DNA of 64,000 nucleotides, from positions 1 to 64,000 of the forward strand of contig NZ_QAOM01000016.1 in assembly GCF_003051085.1 (NCBI RefSeq), given 5' to 3'. Below, one piece after another: positions 38,704-47,676 of the stretch; position 1 is the stretch's first letter, and each line of letters starts with the position of its first letter. The position numbers were made by a program, and so were the translations under genes. Below the pieces are notes generated by a model that was given only the letters and a program-made list of their open reading frames with translations, ran no database searches and was not told the DNA's origin. Origin of the DNA: Trichococcus patagoniensis. Lineage in GTDB: Bacteria > Bacillota > Bacilli > Lactobacillales > Aerococcaceae.

Positions 38704-39150
38704 TCATTCAGTTTCATTTTCAAGACTTGCGATCATCTCAATACGTTGGGCATGTCGTCCATCCTCATACTCAGCTTCAAGCCATTCTTTAACAATCATT
38801 TTGGCTAATTCACTACCTATTACTCGTGACCCGAAAGCCAAAATATTAGTATTATTATGTTCACGAGATAGCTTAGCTGAATATGGCTCGCTACATACAA
38901 CCGCACGAATCTTCTTGATTTTGTTTGCTGTAATCGAAATACCAACACCTGTTCCACAAATAAGAATCCCTTTGTGAAAATGGCCAATGGCTATTGCTTA
39001 AGCAACTTTTTTGCCATAAATAGGATAATCTGTACGTTCTGAGGAATAGGGGCCAAAATCCTCAACTTCATGGCCCAATTCTTTAAGATAATCAATAATA
39101 GTAGGCTTTAATTCAATTCCTACGTGGTCACTACCAATTGCAATCTTCAT
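38704..39150 (-). pseudogene. rpiB: Ribose-5-phosphate isomerase B, interrupted by a stop codon
   Basis: Translating the minus strand from ATG at 39150 gives MKIAIGSDHVGIELKPTIID, YPIYGKKVA, then TAA at codon 51 (38998-39000). The same frame continues to a normal end with ILICGTGVGISITANKIKK and EWLEAEYEDGRH. Without the stop it would be 148 residues, close to the intact paralog at 47061, where the position is Glu. The damage is a single codon, so this is a recent loss or a base-calling error. It lies between the PTS and GH1 genes and keeps its ribosome site spacing. Confidence 0.85.
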
Positions 39151-39162
39151 CTTTACCTCTTT

Positions 39163-40623
39163 CTAGAGTTCTCTTAGCTCTGCAACGATTTCTTTATCAA
39201 AGTTTACTTTATCAATGTTTTCTTTGGCAAAAATCTTTGGCACCGGAAGAATTAGTTGAATAACAAAACTAAGCAAGAGTGCTATCGCAGTTGCCGCAAG
39301 CATTACACCAACATCGTACATACTACCTGTCTCAGGATTAATATAGGCCGGGTATTGGAAGATTCCTTGAGCACCAAAAACGTATGCCTTGGCCCCCATG
39401 ACACTTATAATGGCTGCAACTACACCTCCTACTCCACATGTAATATAGAATGGTATTTTCATCGGTAAAACAATCCCGTATAGCGCTGGTTCAATACCAC
39501 CAAAGAGTGTCGTTACAAGAGCTGGAATACCAATAGTCCTTACTTTTTGCTCTTTAGTTTTCATCAAAATAGCAAGCAATACTCCTGTTTGAGCAAAATT
39601 TATTATTTGTACAGGCATTAAAATTTCCATAGTTCCAGTTTGAGTTAACTCTAAAATCGCTAACGGAACTAGGCCCCAATGCAAACCAAACATTACCAAG
39701 ACTTGCCATAAAGTTCCAATTGCTAAACCATAAACCAATGGGCTAAATTGACGAATAACCGTTAGAGTACTTGCAATAGCTTCAGAACTTGCATTAGCCA
39801 ATGGTCCAACAGCTAAAATAGTCACTGGTACTATGATTAGTAAAGTCAGAAACGGTACCATAAATGTCTTGATAACATCAGGCATCCAAGATTTAATCCA
39901 TCTTTCAACATAAGAAGTTAGCCAAATTGACAAAATAATTGGCGTAACCGTCATCAAGTAACCGCCTCCGCCTGGTGGTAGTTGAATCGGTAATCCGAAG
40001 AAATGCGCTGCATTGTTTTCGCCTAAGGTAGCTACAATCGTAGCTAAATTTGGATATACCAAGGCACTAGCAATCGCTAGAGCTGTGAATTCATTTACTC
40101 TAAATTTCCTAGCTGCTGTAATCGCTAATACAATTGGCAAGAATTGGAACAGGCCATCACCCATGATGTTGATAATCATGAAAACACCGTTATTGCTAAT
40201 ATTCCAGCCTAAAACTACCGTTAGTAAGGAAGCAATTCCCTTTAAAATCCCTACAGCAGCTAGAATTCCTAAAAATGGTTGAAAAATACCTGAGATGACA
40301 TCGATAAATACCTCAAGTAAATTTCGTTTACCTGCCCTCTCAATGCTATCTTCTTGTAATCCTTCTTCAGATATCCCTTGAGCCAATACAGCATCATAGA
40401 CATCTGCAACATGTGGGCCAATCACAATTTGATATTGACCACCAGCTTCAATAACAGTTATAACATCATCCAAGTCTCGCAAATACTCTGTGTCTGCCTT
40501 TTCACTGTTTTTCAGTTGAAACCGTAATCGAGTTGCACAATGACTTAAATCAATAATGTTAGTTGCCCCACCCGTATGTTCAATAATGTCTTGTGCTAAA
40601 TTTGAATAATCTTTGTTAGCCAT
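39163..40623 (-). CDS. Beta-glucoside-type PTS transporter subunit IIBC
   Basis: A 486-residue permease. The IIB domain (1-90) has the phospho-accepting Cys29 in DLSHCATRLRF. The IIC domain (about 110-460) has around ten membrane segments, including GLHWGLVPLAILELTQTGTM and FGGIEPALYGIVLPMKIPF. There is no fused IIA domain, so it must borrow IIA from another protein such as BglP (13972) or Crr. It is the first gene of the operon. AGAAGGAG precedes the ATG. AraC regulator and IS110 lie upstream. Confidence 0.92.
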   Translation of the reverse strand: MANKDYSNLAQDIIEHTGGATNIIDLSHCATRLRFQLKNSEKADTEYLRDLDDVITVIEAGGQYQIVIGPHVADVYDAVLAQGISEEGLQEDSIERAGKRNLLEVFIDVISGIFQPFLGILAAVGILKGIASLLTVVLGWNISNNGVFMIINIMGDGLFQFLPIVLAITAARKFRVNEFTALAIASALVYPNLATIVATLGENNAAHFFGLPIQLPPGGGGYLMTVTPIILSIWLTSYVERWIKSWMPDVIKTFMVPFLTLLIIVPVTILAVGPLANASSEAIASTLTVIRQFSPLVYGLAIGTLWQVLVMFGLHWGLVPLAILELTQTGTMEILMPVQIINFAQTGVLLAILMKTKEQKVRTIGIPALVTTLFGGIEPALYGIVLPMKIPFYITCGVGGVVAAIISVMGAKAYVFGAQGIFQYPAYINPETGSMYDVGVMLAATAIALLLSFVIQLILPVPKIFAKENIDKVNFDKEIVAELREL

Positions 40624-40785
40624 GAGAAAAACTCCTTCTTAATTATTTATTTTTATTTCATGTAACAATGGTATCGTTTTCCATGACATGGATATACTTT
40701 TATTTTGCTTTTTTTAGCTATATCTTATCCCTATCCCTTCTTACCTTCAGTCAAGTGTTTTATCAAAACTTTATTAAGAGAGATG

Positions 40786-40835
40786 AAGTTTTTTTTGATT
40801 GGGGAGGGATACCCCTCCCCAATCAAAAAAATTTT
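40786..40835. terminator. Perfect palindrome upstream of the PTS operon, near the IS110 end
   Basis: TTGATTGGGGAGGG and its exact complement surround a short loop (about 40796-40826), with T-run on one side and A-run on the other. It may be a bidirectional terminator or part of the IS110 3' non-coding end. Confidence 0.6.
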
Positions 40836-40908
40836 CGTAAGCCAAATAGACCTAACGATTTCCAATTTTTTTCGCAAGGCCTTTGTGGTATAGGTAGGTT
40901 AACTTTTC

Positions 40909-42135
40909 TTACGATTTCTGAGCTGGTAGTGCGGACTCATAATCGTAAAGCAGGTCGTGTCTAATAAGGTGAAGTGCTATCTTCAAGAACTTATTCATGC
41001 ACGCCACAATCGCAACCTTATGGGGCTTCCTCTGAGGTTGCGTTTTTAATTTATCGTAATAATCGACCAAATGATTATCCGTCCTTTTCCGCAAGGTAAT
41101 CATCGTACTGATCATAAAGAACAGAATTTTCCGCAGTTTGTTGTTGCCGCGTTTATTGATGCGGTCTTTGTAATAGGTGTTGCCTGATTGATAGCGCATG
41201 ATATCGATGCCTACGTATGCGTTCAATTGCTTGGCATTTTTGAAACGGCGAATATCCCCTAGTTCCCCGATTAAACGGCACGCTGTTGTATCCCCGATAC
41301 CTGGGAATGAGCGGAATACTTTGTACTCTTTCCTATCCACCGAGATTGCCACCATTTGCGCCACAAGCTGTTCCTTTTTCTCCTTCAATTCTGTCAACCG
41401 CAGCGCATAGTCCTTCACTTGTTCGCAACGAAAATCTGTAGGTTCAATCGCCGGATAGGCGTTTTCCGCAGCCTCTAACAGCAGCATTTCTTTTTGTTCC
41501 GCGCGTGCCATCGACAATCTTTTTCTTGTGTTCTGCTTTAACCGATTTTTAATCACCGTTTTTGAATGGGCTAGTGCATCCGATGGACGTGGGTAAAGTT
41601 GCACAATATTTAAAAACAAGGCAGAACTGGGCGTGAGCAGCGTTTCTAATTCTGGAAAGGAAAGCTGCAGAATGGCATGCATGCGACTGCGAAGGCGAGT
41701 CATTTCCGCATCGACTTCATCATAATAGCGCGTCATAGCACACATTTCTTCGTAATAGTGATCTTGTTGGTAGGTGATTGTACGCGCGATTTTAAAATGG
41801 TTTTTTGCCAGTTCATGGGCATCACTGATATCTGTTTTATTGCGTCGCATGGTGGCCATTTGAATATTTGCTTCCAATGGGTTCAGACGGTAATAGGCGT
41901 GATTATTGTTTTAGAGAAATTTCTCCAATCCCTTTGAATAGACGCCCGTTGCTTCGAACACAATTTCAGGCGCTTGCCCGTCTTGATTCGTTAATTCGAT
42001 AATCCGTTGGTGCAGCTGATCAAATCCAGCACGCGTATGCAGGCACTCACCTTCGAACTCACACTGCTGGTAGTGATTGTACAGCACCATAGTGCTCTTT
42101 CCTTTACTGACATCAAGTGCGATAACATGCTTCAT
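40909..42135 (-). pseudogene. IS110-family transposase, interrupted by a stop codon
   Basis: A DEDD-type recombinase that moves IS110 elements through circular intermediates. The N-terminus reads MKHVIALDVSKGKSTMVLYN from ATG at 42135 (GTGAGGG upstream), then FEATGVYSKGLEKFL. A TAA at 41911-41913 follows, and the same frame continues NNHAYYRLNPLEANIQMATM through FPGIGDTTACRLIGELGDIR to LLYDYESALPAQKS. Only one codon is damaged; Gln (CAA to TAA) is the likely ancestor. The element separates the AraC gene from the PTS operon on the same strand. Its exact ends are not determined. Confidence 0.85.
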
Positions 42136-42177
42136 TTTTACATTACCCTCACTTCTACTATAAAAAAATAGTAGCAC

Positions 42178-42221
42178 AAACCATGGCCGTGGTTTGTACT
42201 ACTAATGTTAGTATGTTTTTA
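42178..42221. repeat. Hairpin and flank at the 5' side of IS110
   Basis: AAACCA-N6-TGGTTT at 42178-42195 is followed at 42200-42221 by a 22-base sequence that recurs at 48297-48318 with one difference. A related hairpin-plus-flank lies at 30134-30179. It abuts the AraC stop codon, so it probably marks the insertion boundary or target. Confidence 0.55.
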
Positions 42222-43418
42222 ATCATAAATATGGTACAAATTTCGGTATTCTTTTGGAGTAATATGATAATATTTTTTGAAATAGCGTCCAAAATAACTT
42301 TGTGTAGGAAAATTAACATATTCTGAGATGACAGGAATGGGTTCATTTGAGTAGCACAACAGGTTAGCCGCATGTTCTAATCGGACTTGAATGACATAGC
42401 TTTGAAAGGTCATACCGACTTCTTTTTTAAATACTTTCGAAAAGTAAGTATCGCTCAGACCAATATAATTAGCGACATCTTCCAGGTAAATCTTCTCACG
42501 ATAATGACGGTCAATATAAGCCATACAAGCCTTGATATAACTAGACTGGGTTTGAATTTTCTGGTTTTGACGAACATTTTCCGTCAACTCTTGAACAGCA
42601 TGATTTCGTATCGTAATAAGCTGAGCAATTGTTTGCTGACGATCACATTGTTGAATATAATTATCGCTAATTTTATATGCCAGAGCAGGATGTAAGCCAC
42701 CAGCAATAGCCGCTCTAGTCGTTAAGGTTATGGCAACGATAGCTAGATTTTTCCAGTGGTTAACTTCTCTATTTGATAAGCGCCCCACTGACGTATCCAT
42801 TGCGTTTTGAGCGGCCAGAGCCTCCTCAACAGCACCACGTTTGACACAATCTAAGAGATACCGTTCTTCATTCAATGTGTGGTGAGCCTGTGATACTTCC
42901 TCAACGCGAATATCATAACTAATTCTTTTTTTTATTGCTACTTGATTATTATATGCCAAGTGTTGATTAGCTCTTAACAACTCATCAACTGTCCAAAAAC
43001 TCCCTGTTAAAAAGCTACACACTAACCCTATCATCTCAAAAATTTCTTCCATCAAAAAAGCCTTTGGAGGGATTAGGTCAACGTTCAAACCATAATAATC
43101 CGCATAAACCTGCAAACTCTGATTCGAAAAATTAGTTAAACTCATTGGTCCTAGGTAATAACTTGCTTTATCTTGCTGAAAATAGGCAAAGCAAACACCG
43201 AAATTATCTTGAAAAATTGTCGGAAAAACATTATTAACATTTTGATTTTTCCTAGAATTGATTTTGTGAAAATCAACAACTTTATTTCTGAAACTAACCG
43301 TTGTTAATGGATTAAGCTGAATTTGAGGATTATAATTGATTACATTTTCGTGAGAAACTTGTACCAAAGTAATTTGCATCACTTTCAGCATAATCATTAA
43401 TTCATTTTTACTAATCAT
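42219..43418 (-). CDS. AraC-family transcriptional regulator
   Basis: A 399-residue regulator. The C-terminal domain (about 295-395) has two helix-turn-helix motifs: IYLEDVANYIGLSDTYFSKVFKKE and VISEYVNFPTQSYFGRYFKKYYHITPKEYR. The N-terminal 290 residues form an unassigned sensor domain, similar in layout to YesN/SoxS-type regulators of sugar operons. It lies on the same strand upstream of the PTS-GH1-esterase-ROK operon and probably activates it. IS110 now lies between them. AAGGAGA precedes the ATG. Confidence 0.88.
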   Translation of the reverse strand: MISKNELMIMLKVMQITLVQVSHENVINYNPQIQLNPLTTVSFRNKVVDFHKINSRKNQNVNNVFPTIFQDNFGVCFAYFQQDKASYYLGPMSLTNFSNQSLQVYADYYGLNVDLIPPKAFLMEEIFEMIGLVCSFLTGSFWTVDELLRANQHLAYNNQVAIKKRISYDIRVEEVSQAHHTLNEERYLLDCVKRGAVEEALAAQNAMDTSVGRLSNREVNHWKNLAIVAITLTTRAAIAGGLHPALAYKISDNYIQQCDRQQTIAQLITIRNHAVQELTENVRQNQKIQTQSSYIKACMAYIDRHYREKIYLEDVANYIGLSDTYFSKVFKKEVGMTFQSYVIQVRLEHAANLLCYSNEPIPVISEYVNFPTQSYFGRYFKKYYHITPKEYRNLYHIYD

Positions 43419-43749
43419 TTCGTCTCCTTATAAAAATAAGCCGCTGTTGTAAATAGCGCCTTAAGTATTTCTCGCGGTTTTCAAATATTTGAAAATATAG
43501 TGATGATGTGACAGACTAATTTAAAAGTAAAACAAATGACTGCAATAAATAAGAAACTCTTATCTAAGATTACTATTTTTCTATACTCACTATATCCTGA
43601 ATAATTCATACAATTTCAAACAGCTATTACTAGCATTGCTGCAACAACATTTTTCGCTTGTTCGATAAACACCCTTTGGGTGTACAAAAAGAACCCCAAT
43701 CTGATATGGTTAAGTCACCACAACACAACCATAGAAAGGGGTTCTCTCA
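43419..43749. other. Intergenic region with the left end of an IS1380-type element
   Basis: No gene. ACACCC-TTT-GGGTGT at 43669-43683 is a short palindrome just before the transposase start and probably belongs to the element's left end. The AraC promoter should lie near 43420-43500. Confidence 0.4.
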
Positions 43750-44388
43750 ATGGCTACATTACATGAAAAAAAGGTGAAATTCAACTCTAAATTGACGGTT
43801 TCAAATACAGGTGGAAATCTATCCACCGACTCTGGGCTGATTCTCGTCAAAGAATTTATGGATTCCCTTAATTTTTCCGACCTATCAAAACAGCACCTGG
43901 AAATAGAGGACAAACGACTCTATCATACCCATGATAATTTTTCTTTGATGGAACAGTTGATTTATCAAAACATCGCCGGCTATTCGACCGACTCCTCCGC
44001 AAACCTATTGAAGCAAGACCCTATTTTTAAGGTGGTTTTGGATAAATCCAATCTTGCCTCGCAGGCTTCACTTTCCCGATTCTGGGATCGCATAAGCGAA
44101 GAAAATATTTCTCAGCTGCAAGAGCTTAATCAAGCCATGATCGACAAGGTACGGTTGGCAAGAAATACGACGGAAATGATTTTCGAATTGGATTCGACCC
44201 ATTCAGATACGTATGGAAACCAAGAGAAAACTGATTACAATGCGCATTATCAAACCAATGGCTACCATCCGTTAGTTGCTTTCGATGGATTGACGGGAGA
44301 TTTCTTAAAAGCAGAACTTCGTTCTGGCAATGTCTACACGTCTACTGGCATTGGCGCTTTTGTGGAGACGAGACCTACATTCGAGTAA
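43750..44388 (+). pseudogene. IS1380-family transposase, 5' part only
   Basis: A 212-residue N-terminal fragment of a DDE transposase. It shows LHEKKVKFNSKLTVSNTGGN at the start, HDNFSLMEQLIYQNIAGYS near 58, and the first catalytic Asp in FELDSTHSDTYGNQEKTDYN near 146-165. Family members are about 430 residues. The frame changes to unrelated sequence near 44360, so the second half is missing. GAAAGGGG precedes the ATG. Confidence 0.78.
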
Positions 44389-44615
44389 GCGGTCGCTGGA
44401 ATTACTTGTTTTTCTTCTTTGATGCCGTAAAGAAAATCATTTTGTCGAGTTATGTTTCTCCAAATCGGGATACAGAATCCGCCATTTACGCATTGCGCGA
44501 AGTATTCAAAAAGATGGACACTGTGCCTGAGTTGGATAAGCTTCCTAATATGCCAGGTAAATGGACAAAATTAATCTCTTTATCCCAAGATTGGCTGATG
44601 GACCAAACCCCTTAA
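44364..44615 (+). pseudogene. Internal fragment of a different DDE transposase
   Basis: In the next frame, GDETYIRVSGRWNYLFFFFD, then VKKIILSSYVSPNRDTESAI and PNMPGKWTKLISLSQDWLMD, resemble the DDE core of IS6/IS240-type transposases. The fragment is joined directly to the truncated IS1380 gene, so a deletion or recombination created the junction near 44364. It has no start and no complete catalytic triad. Confidence 0.55.
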
Positions 44616-45168
44616 CTTTTGGCACCGGAGCCCTCTAAAAAAGAGAGAACCAATAAACTAAACAAACGGCGGAGCGTACTCTTTACAATCCGAAAAGCCA
44701 ATGGTTTAAAATTTTTTAAGCCAAGGGCTACTTTGTGCTGCTCCTTTTGTATACCGTCGCCCTTGACGGCACAGGAAGAAACCATTGGCTCGGTTGTCAA
44801 GAGCGTTTGTTTCACCTAACTTTGAATAGCAAGGCTTGGTTTTTCACATCACCTCGTTATTTTGGGCAGTTTCCATAGAATTTTTGGCACTACCTTGTTT
44901 ATCCGACAGTTATTATCCACATGAATAACCCAATATAATCAAACTTTTGTATATGTAGATATGGGTGTAGCGCCTCTAAACAAGCATAATCAGCTGATCG
45001 GCGTGGGTTCTAAATGTATATCGACAGCGAGGCTCACAAAATATCTCCATTAAAATAACCGCATCACAATAGTCCATTATAATGCGGTTATCATTATCAA
45101 TATAAAGAGAATTACTAGGAATTATTATTTAAATTCAGTTTTAAAAACCGCACCACGCTCCATAGATG
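44616..45168. other. Non-coding region between transposase remnants and lacI-type gene
   Basis: No convincing gene. Open frames at 44612-44819 on both strands are low-complexity and unlike known proteins. The region contains the LacI-gene terminator at 45050-45091. Confidence 0.45.
45050..45091 (-). terminator. Terminator after the LacI-type regulator gene
   Basis: ATAACCGCAT (45055-45064) pairs with ATGCGGTTAT (45082-45091), followed on the minus strand by a T-rich run. Confidence 0.65.
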
Positions 45169-46179
45169 TTAATTACCTTGGGTAGATTCCCGTAAAGTTA
45201 AAGAAACTGGAATGATAATAGATTTACCTGTGTCACTAGGGAACGATATTAAATTTAATAGGCTCTCTACCGCAGTTAAGGCAATTTTAGAAGTGTCTTG
45301 CTTAACTGTTGAAAGCGTTGGCGAAGAATATCTACCAGCGGGCATATCATCAAATCCAATTAATTTGATATATTTAGGGACGGAACGGATATTTTTTCTC
45401 AAAACTAACAGTATTTCTAATGCAATAGAATCATTGAGTGAAAAAATACCGTCAGCAGCTGGATTTCTTGCGAGAAACGATATAAGATCCGCTTCAAATA
45501 AGGAACTTCTTATGTCCACATTCAATAGGTTACTATTTTCGTTGAACGCAATATTATTTTTCTTTAACGCATCTTTAAACCCGTTAAGCCGCTCTTTGGT
45601 AGAGGTTGATTTCCGATTATGAACTGCAATGATGGGCTGTTTGCAACCGGAATGAATTAGCTGTTCCGTAGCTTCAAAAGCACCTTGGTAATGATTTGAA
45701 GAAATGAATATAGTCCGGCTCTTTTCTTTCGGTTCTCGGTCGATACAAATGTAAGGTATCTGCTTTTCTATTTGTGAATAGTCGAATTCGAATGCCTCTG
45801 CTCCGGAAATTACAATCAGACCATCGACACCTTTTCCTTCAAGCATGTGCAAGTACGCAGTTTCCTTTTCTTGATTTCTTGCAGTGTTACAAATAATGGT
45901 AGAATATCCCTTATCAAAAAGGATTTCTTCAATTTTTTGGACGACATCCGAAAAGAAGTAATTGCTGATATCTGGGACCAGTATTCCTATAGAAAAAGAT
46001 TTATTCATACGAAGACTTTTTGCACTGTAGTTCATTTTATAACCAGTCTCTTCAATTACTCGCAGAACTCTTTTTCGTGTCTCTTCGGAAAAACGGCCGT
46101 TGTCATTGATGACTCTAGAAACAGTCGCTACAGATACGCCACTGAGTTCCGCAATGTCCTTGATTGAATATTTTTTCAT
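45169..46179 (-). CDS. LacI-family transcriptional repressor
   Basis: A 336-residue repressor. The N-terminal helix-turn-helix and hinge, YSIKDIAELSGVSVATVSRV through EETGYKMNYSAKSLR, are followed by a periplasmic-binding-protein-like effector domain (about 60-330). It is divergent from the rpe-rpiB-DUF4867 operon. Operator-like palindromes with the core CGAT lie in both promoters, so it probably represses itself and the operon. The effector may be a pentose or ketohexose (phosphate), inferred from its targets. Confidence 0.9.
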   Translation of the reverse strand: MKKYSIKDIAELSGVSVATVSRVINDNGRFSEETRKRVLRVIEETGYKMNYSAKSLRMNKSFSIGILVPDISNYFFSDVVQKIEEILFDKGYSTIICNTARNQEKETAYLHMLEGKGVDGLIVISGAEAFEFDYSQIEKQIPYICIDREPKEKSRTIFISSNHYQGAFEATEQLIHSGCKQPIIAVHNRKSTSTKERLNGFKDALKKNNIAFNENSNLLNVDIRSSLFEADLISFLARNPAADGIFSLNDSIALEILLVLRKNIRSVPKYIKLIGFDDMPAGRYSSPTLSTVKQDTSKIALTAVESLLNLISFPSDTGKSIIIPVSLTLRESTQGN

Positions 46180-46194
46180 ACTGTATTACTCCTT

Positions 46195-46226
46195 GGGTAA
46201 CCGATAACTCAATTATCGGTAATTTT
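46195..46226. promoter_or_regulatory. Two LacI-type operators at the regulator's own promoter
   Basis: GGGTAACCGATAACTC at 46195-46210 and AATTATCGGTAATTT at 46211-46225 share the GTWAYCGATAA core in opposite orientations and lie just upstream of the lacI-type start. Confidence 0.55.
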
Positions 46227-46283
46227 ACTCATATTTTCTCATATATAGTCATAAATGACAAGGATAGACTAGCGAATAATGCG

Positions 46284-46312
46284 TTGACAATTAAAGTAAT
46301 TAGTGATAATAT
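46284..46312 (+). promoter_or_regulatory. Promoter of the rpe-rpiB-DUF4867 operon
   Basis: TTGACA at 46284-46289, an exact 17-base spacer, and TAATAT at 46307-46312. Confidence 0.75.
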
Positions 46313-46324
46313 AAAATCCATAAA

Positions 46325-46375
46325 GGTAAATCGATTACCCAATATTTTTTTTATTACGTGAGTAATCGATATCTC
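46325..46375 (+). promoter_or_regulatory. Two LacI-type operators downstream of the operon promoter
   Basis: GGTAAATCGATTACCC at 46325-46340 is a perfect palindrome. GAGTAATCGATATCTC at 46360-46375 is a close variant. Both lie between the -10 box and the ribosome site, a repressing position. Confidence 0.7.
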
Positions 46376-46392
46376 AAGGAGGCGGAGTAACG

Positions 46393-47040
46393 ATGGGGAA
46401 ATTATTATGTCCATCAATGATGTGTGCTGATTTTTCAAATTTACAAAAAGATACGAAAGAGTTGGATCAAGCAGGAACAGATATTTTTCATATTGATTTT
46501 ATGGACGGAAGTTTTGTACCCAATTTTGGAATGGGACTGCAGGATTTCGAGCTAGTTCGTTCATCCACAAAAAAATTAGTCGATGTTCATTTAATGATAC
46601 AAAACCCCGGCAAATATGTTGAAATGTTTGCTGATTTAGGTGCTGATATCATTTATATTCACCCTGAAGCCGATCAACAAGTTGCTAGGACACTCGATAC
46701 GATTAGAAATAAAGGGAAGCAGGCAGGACTTGCCATCAACCCTGGAACCTCTGTAGAGACTATTCAGGGACTATTGCCATTAGTTGATTACATTATGGTC
46801 ATGACTGTAAATCCTGGGTTTGCTGGCCAAAAATATTTGGATTACGTAAACCCCAAAATCGAAAAATTGGTTGAATTAGGTAAGATATTTGATTTCAAAG
46901 TAATGGTCGACGGTGCTATTTCCCCTGAAAAAGTAGATCTGCTCAGCAATATGGGCGTTACGGGATTTGTCCTCGGGACTTCAGCTTTATTCGGAAAAGA
47001 AATATCATACGAAAAAACCTTTGAAAAATTAAGGAATTAA
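46393..47040 (+). CDS. Ribulose-phosphate 3-epimerase family protein (Rpe/AlsE)
   Basis: A 215-residue TIM-barrel epimerase that interconverts ribulose-5-phosphate and xylulose-5-phosphate, or allulose-6-phosphate and fructose-6-phosphate. Metal and catalytic residues are in DIFHIDFMDGSFVPNFGMG near 31-49, VDVHLMIQNP near 65, VMTVNPGFAGQ near 136 and VMVDGAISPE near 173. LacI control and pairing with rpiB favour a catabolic role rather than the housekeeping pentose-phosphate gene. AAGGAGG precedes the ATG. Confidence 0.9.
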   Translation: MGKLLCPSMMCADFSNLQKDTKELDQAGTDIFHIDFMDGSFVPNFGMGLQDFELVRSSTKKLVDVHLMIQNPGKYVEMFADLGADIIYIHPEADQQVARTLDTIRNKGKQAGLAINPGTSVETIQGLLPLVDYIMVMTVNPGFAGQKYLDYVNPKIEKLVELGKIFDFKVMVDGAISPEKVDLLSNMGVTGFVLGTSALFGKEISYEKTFEKLRN

Positions 47041-47060
47041 ACTATTTGGAGGAATAACTT

Positions 47061-47510
47061 ATGAAATTAGCAATTGGTAGTGATCATGTCGGCATCGAAT
47101 TAAAACCAACAATTATTGAATACGTGCAATTGTTAGGCCATGAAGTGGAGGATTTTGGGCCATTTTCTGATGAACGAACTGATTATCCGATTTATGGGAA
47201 AAAAGTAGCTGAGGAAGTGGCTGCAGGCCATTTTGATGGTGGAATTCTAATTTGCGGAACAGGTGTTGGAATTTCAATTTCTGCTAATAAAGTCGACGGA
47301 ATAAGAGCAGTTGTCTGTAGTGAGCCTTATTCAGCCAAACTTTCTAAGGAACATAACAATACAAATATTGTTGCATTTGGCTCTCGAGTGGTCGGAAGTG
47401 AGTTAGCTAAAATGATTGTGAAAGAGTGGCTGGAAGCAGAATTTGAAGGCGGCCGACACGGAAAGCGCGTTGAAATGATTGCGGATATTGAAATGGAATA
47501 TTCCCGTTAA
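47061..47510 (+). CDS. rpiB: Ribose/allose-5/6-phosphate isomerase RpiB
   Basis: A 149-residue aldose-ketose isomerase of the RpiB/LacAB family that interconverts ribose-5-phosphate and ribulose-5-phosphate or related hexose phosphates. SDHVGIELKPTIIEY is at the N-terminus, the catalytic Cys is in GGILICGTGVGISISANKV near residue 66, and REHNNTN-type sequence (KEHNNTNIVAFGSR) is near 98. It is intact, while its close paralog at 38704 is broken. It follows the epimerase by 20 bases with GGAGG before the ATG. Confidence 0.92.
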   Translation: MKLAIGSDHVGIELKPTIIEYVQLLGHEVEDFGPFSDERTDYPIYGKKVAEEVAAGHFDGGILICGTGVGISISANKVDGIRAVVCSEPYSAKLSKEHNNTNIVAFGSRVVGSELAKMIVKEWLEAEFEGGRHGKRVEMIADIEMEYSR

Positions 47511-47605
47511 TAACGGAATGATAAAGAAGTCATCAAAATACGCTAAGTGACAAAATTAATGTTTCATCTAAATATGATACGATTTATAATCCAGCAAGCG
47601 ATATA

Positions 47606-47645
47606 GAAACAGCAATCAGGTATTCCCTGATTGCTGTTTCTATAT
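47606..47645 (+). terminator. Hairpin between rpiB and the DUF4867 gene
   Basis: A 15-base-pair perfect stem (47606-47620 with 47626-47640) with a 5-base loop and a short T-rich tail. It may terminate or attenuate transcription into the next gene. Confidence 0.6.
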
Positions 47646-47676
47646 TATGTAAAAAATTGAATAAAGGAGTTTTTTC

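Noticed and set aside
40655-40685. cre site upstream of the second PTS gene (ATGG-TATCG-TTTT-CCAT)
   Set aside because: The CG step is one base out of register with the CcpA consensus. It could be an operator of another regulator, but this cannot be decided.
44612-44819. Overlapping frames of about 67 codons on both strands
   Set aside because: They are low-complexity and unlike known proteins, and they lie in decayed transposase sequence.
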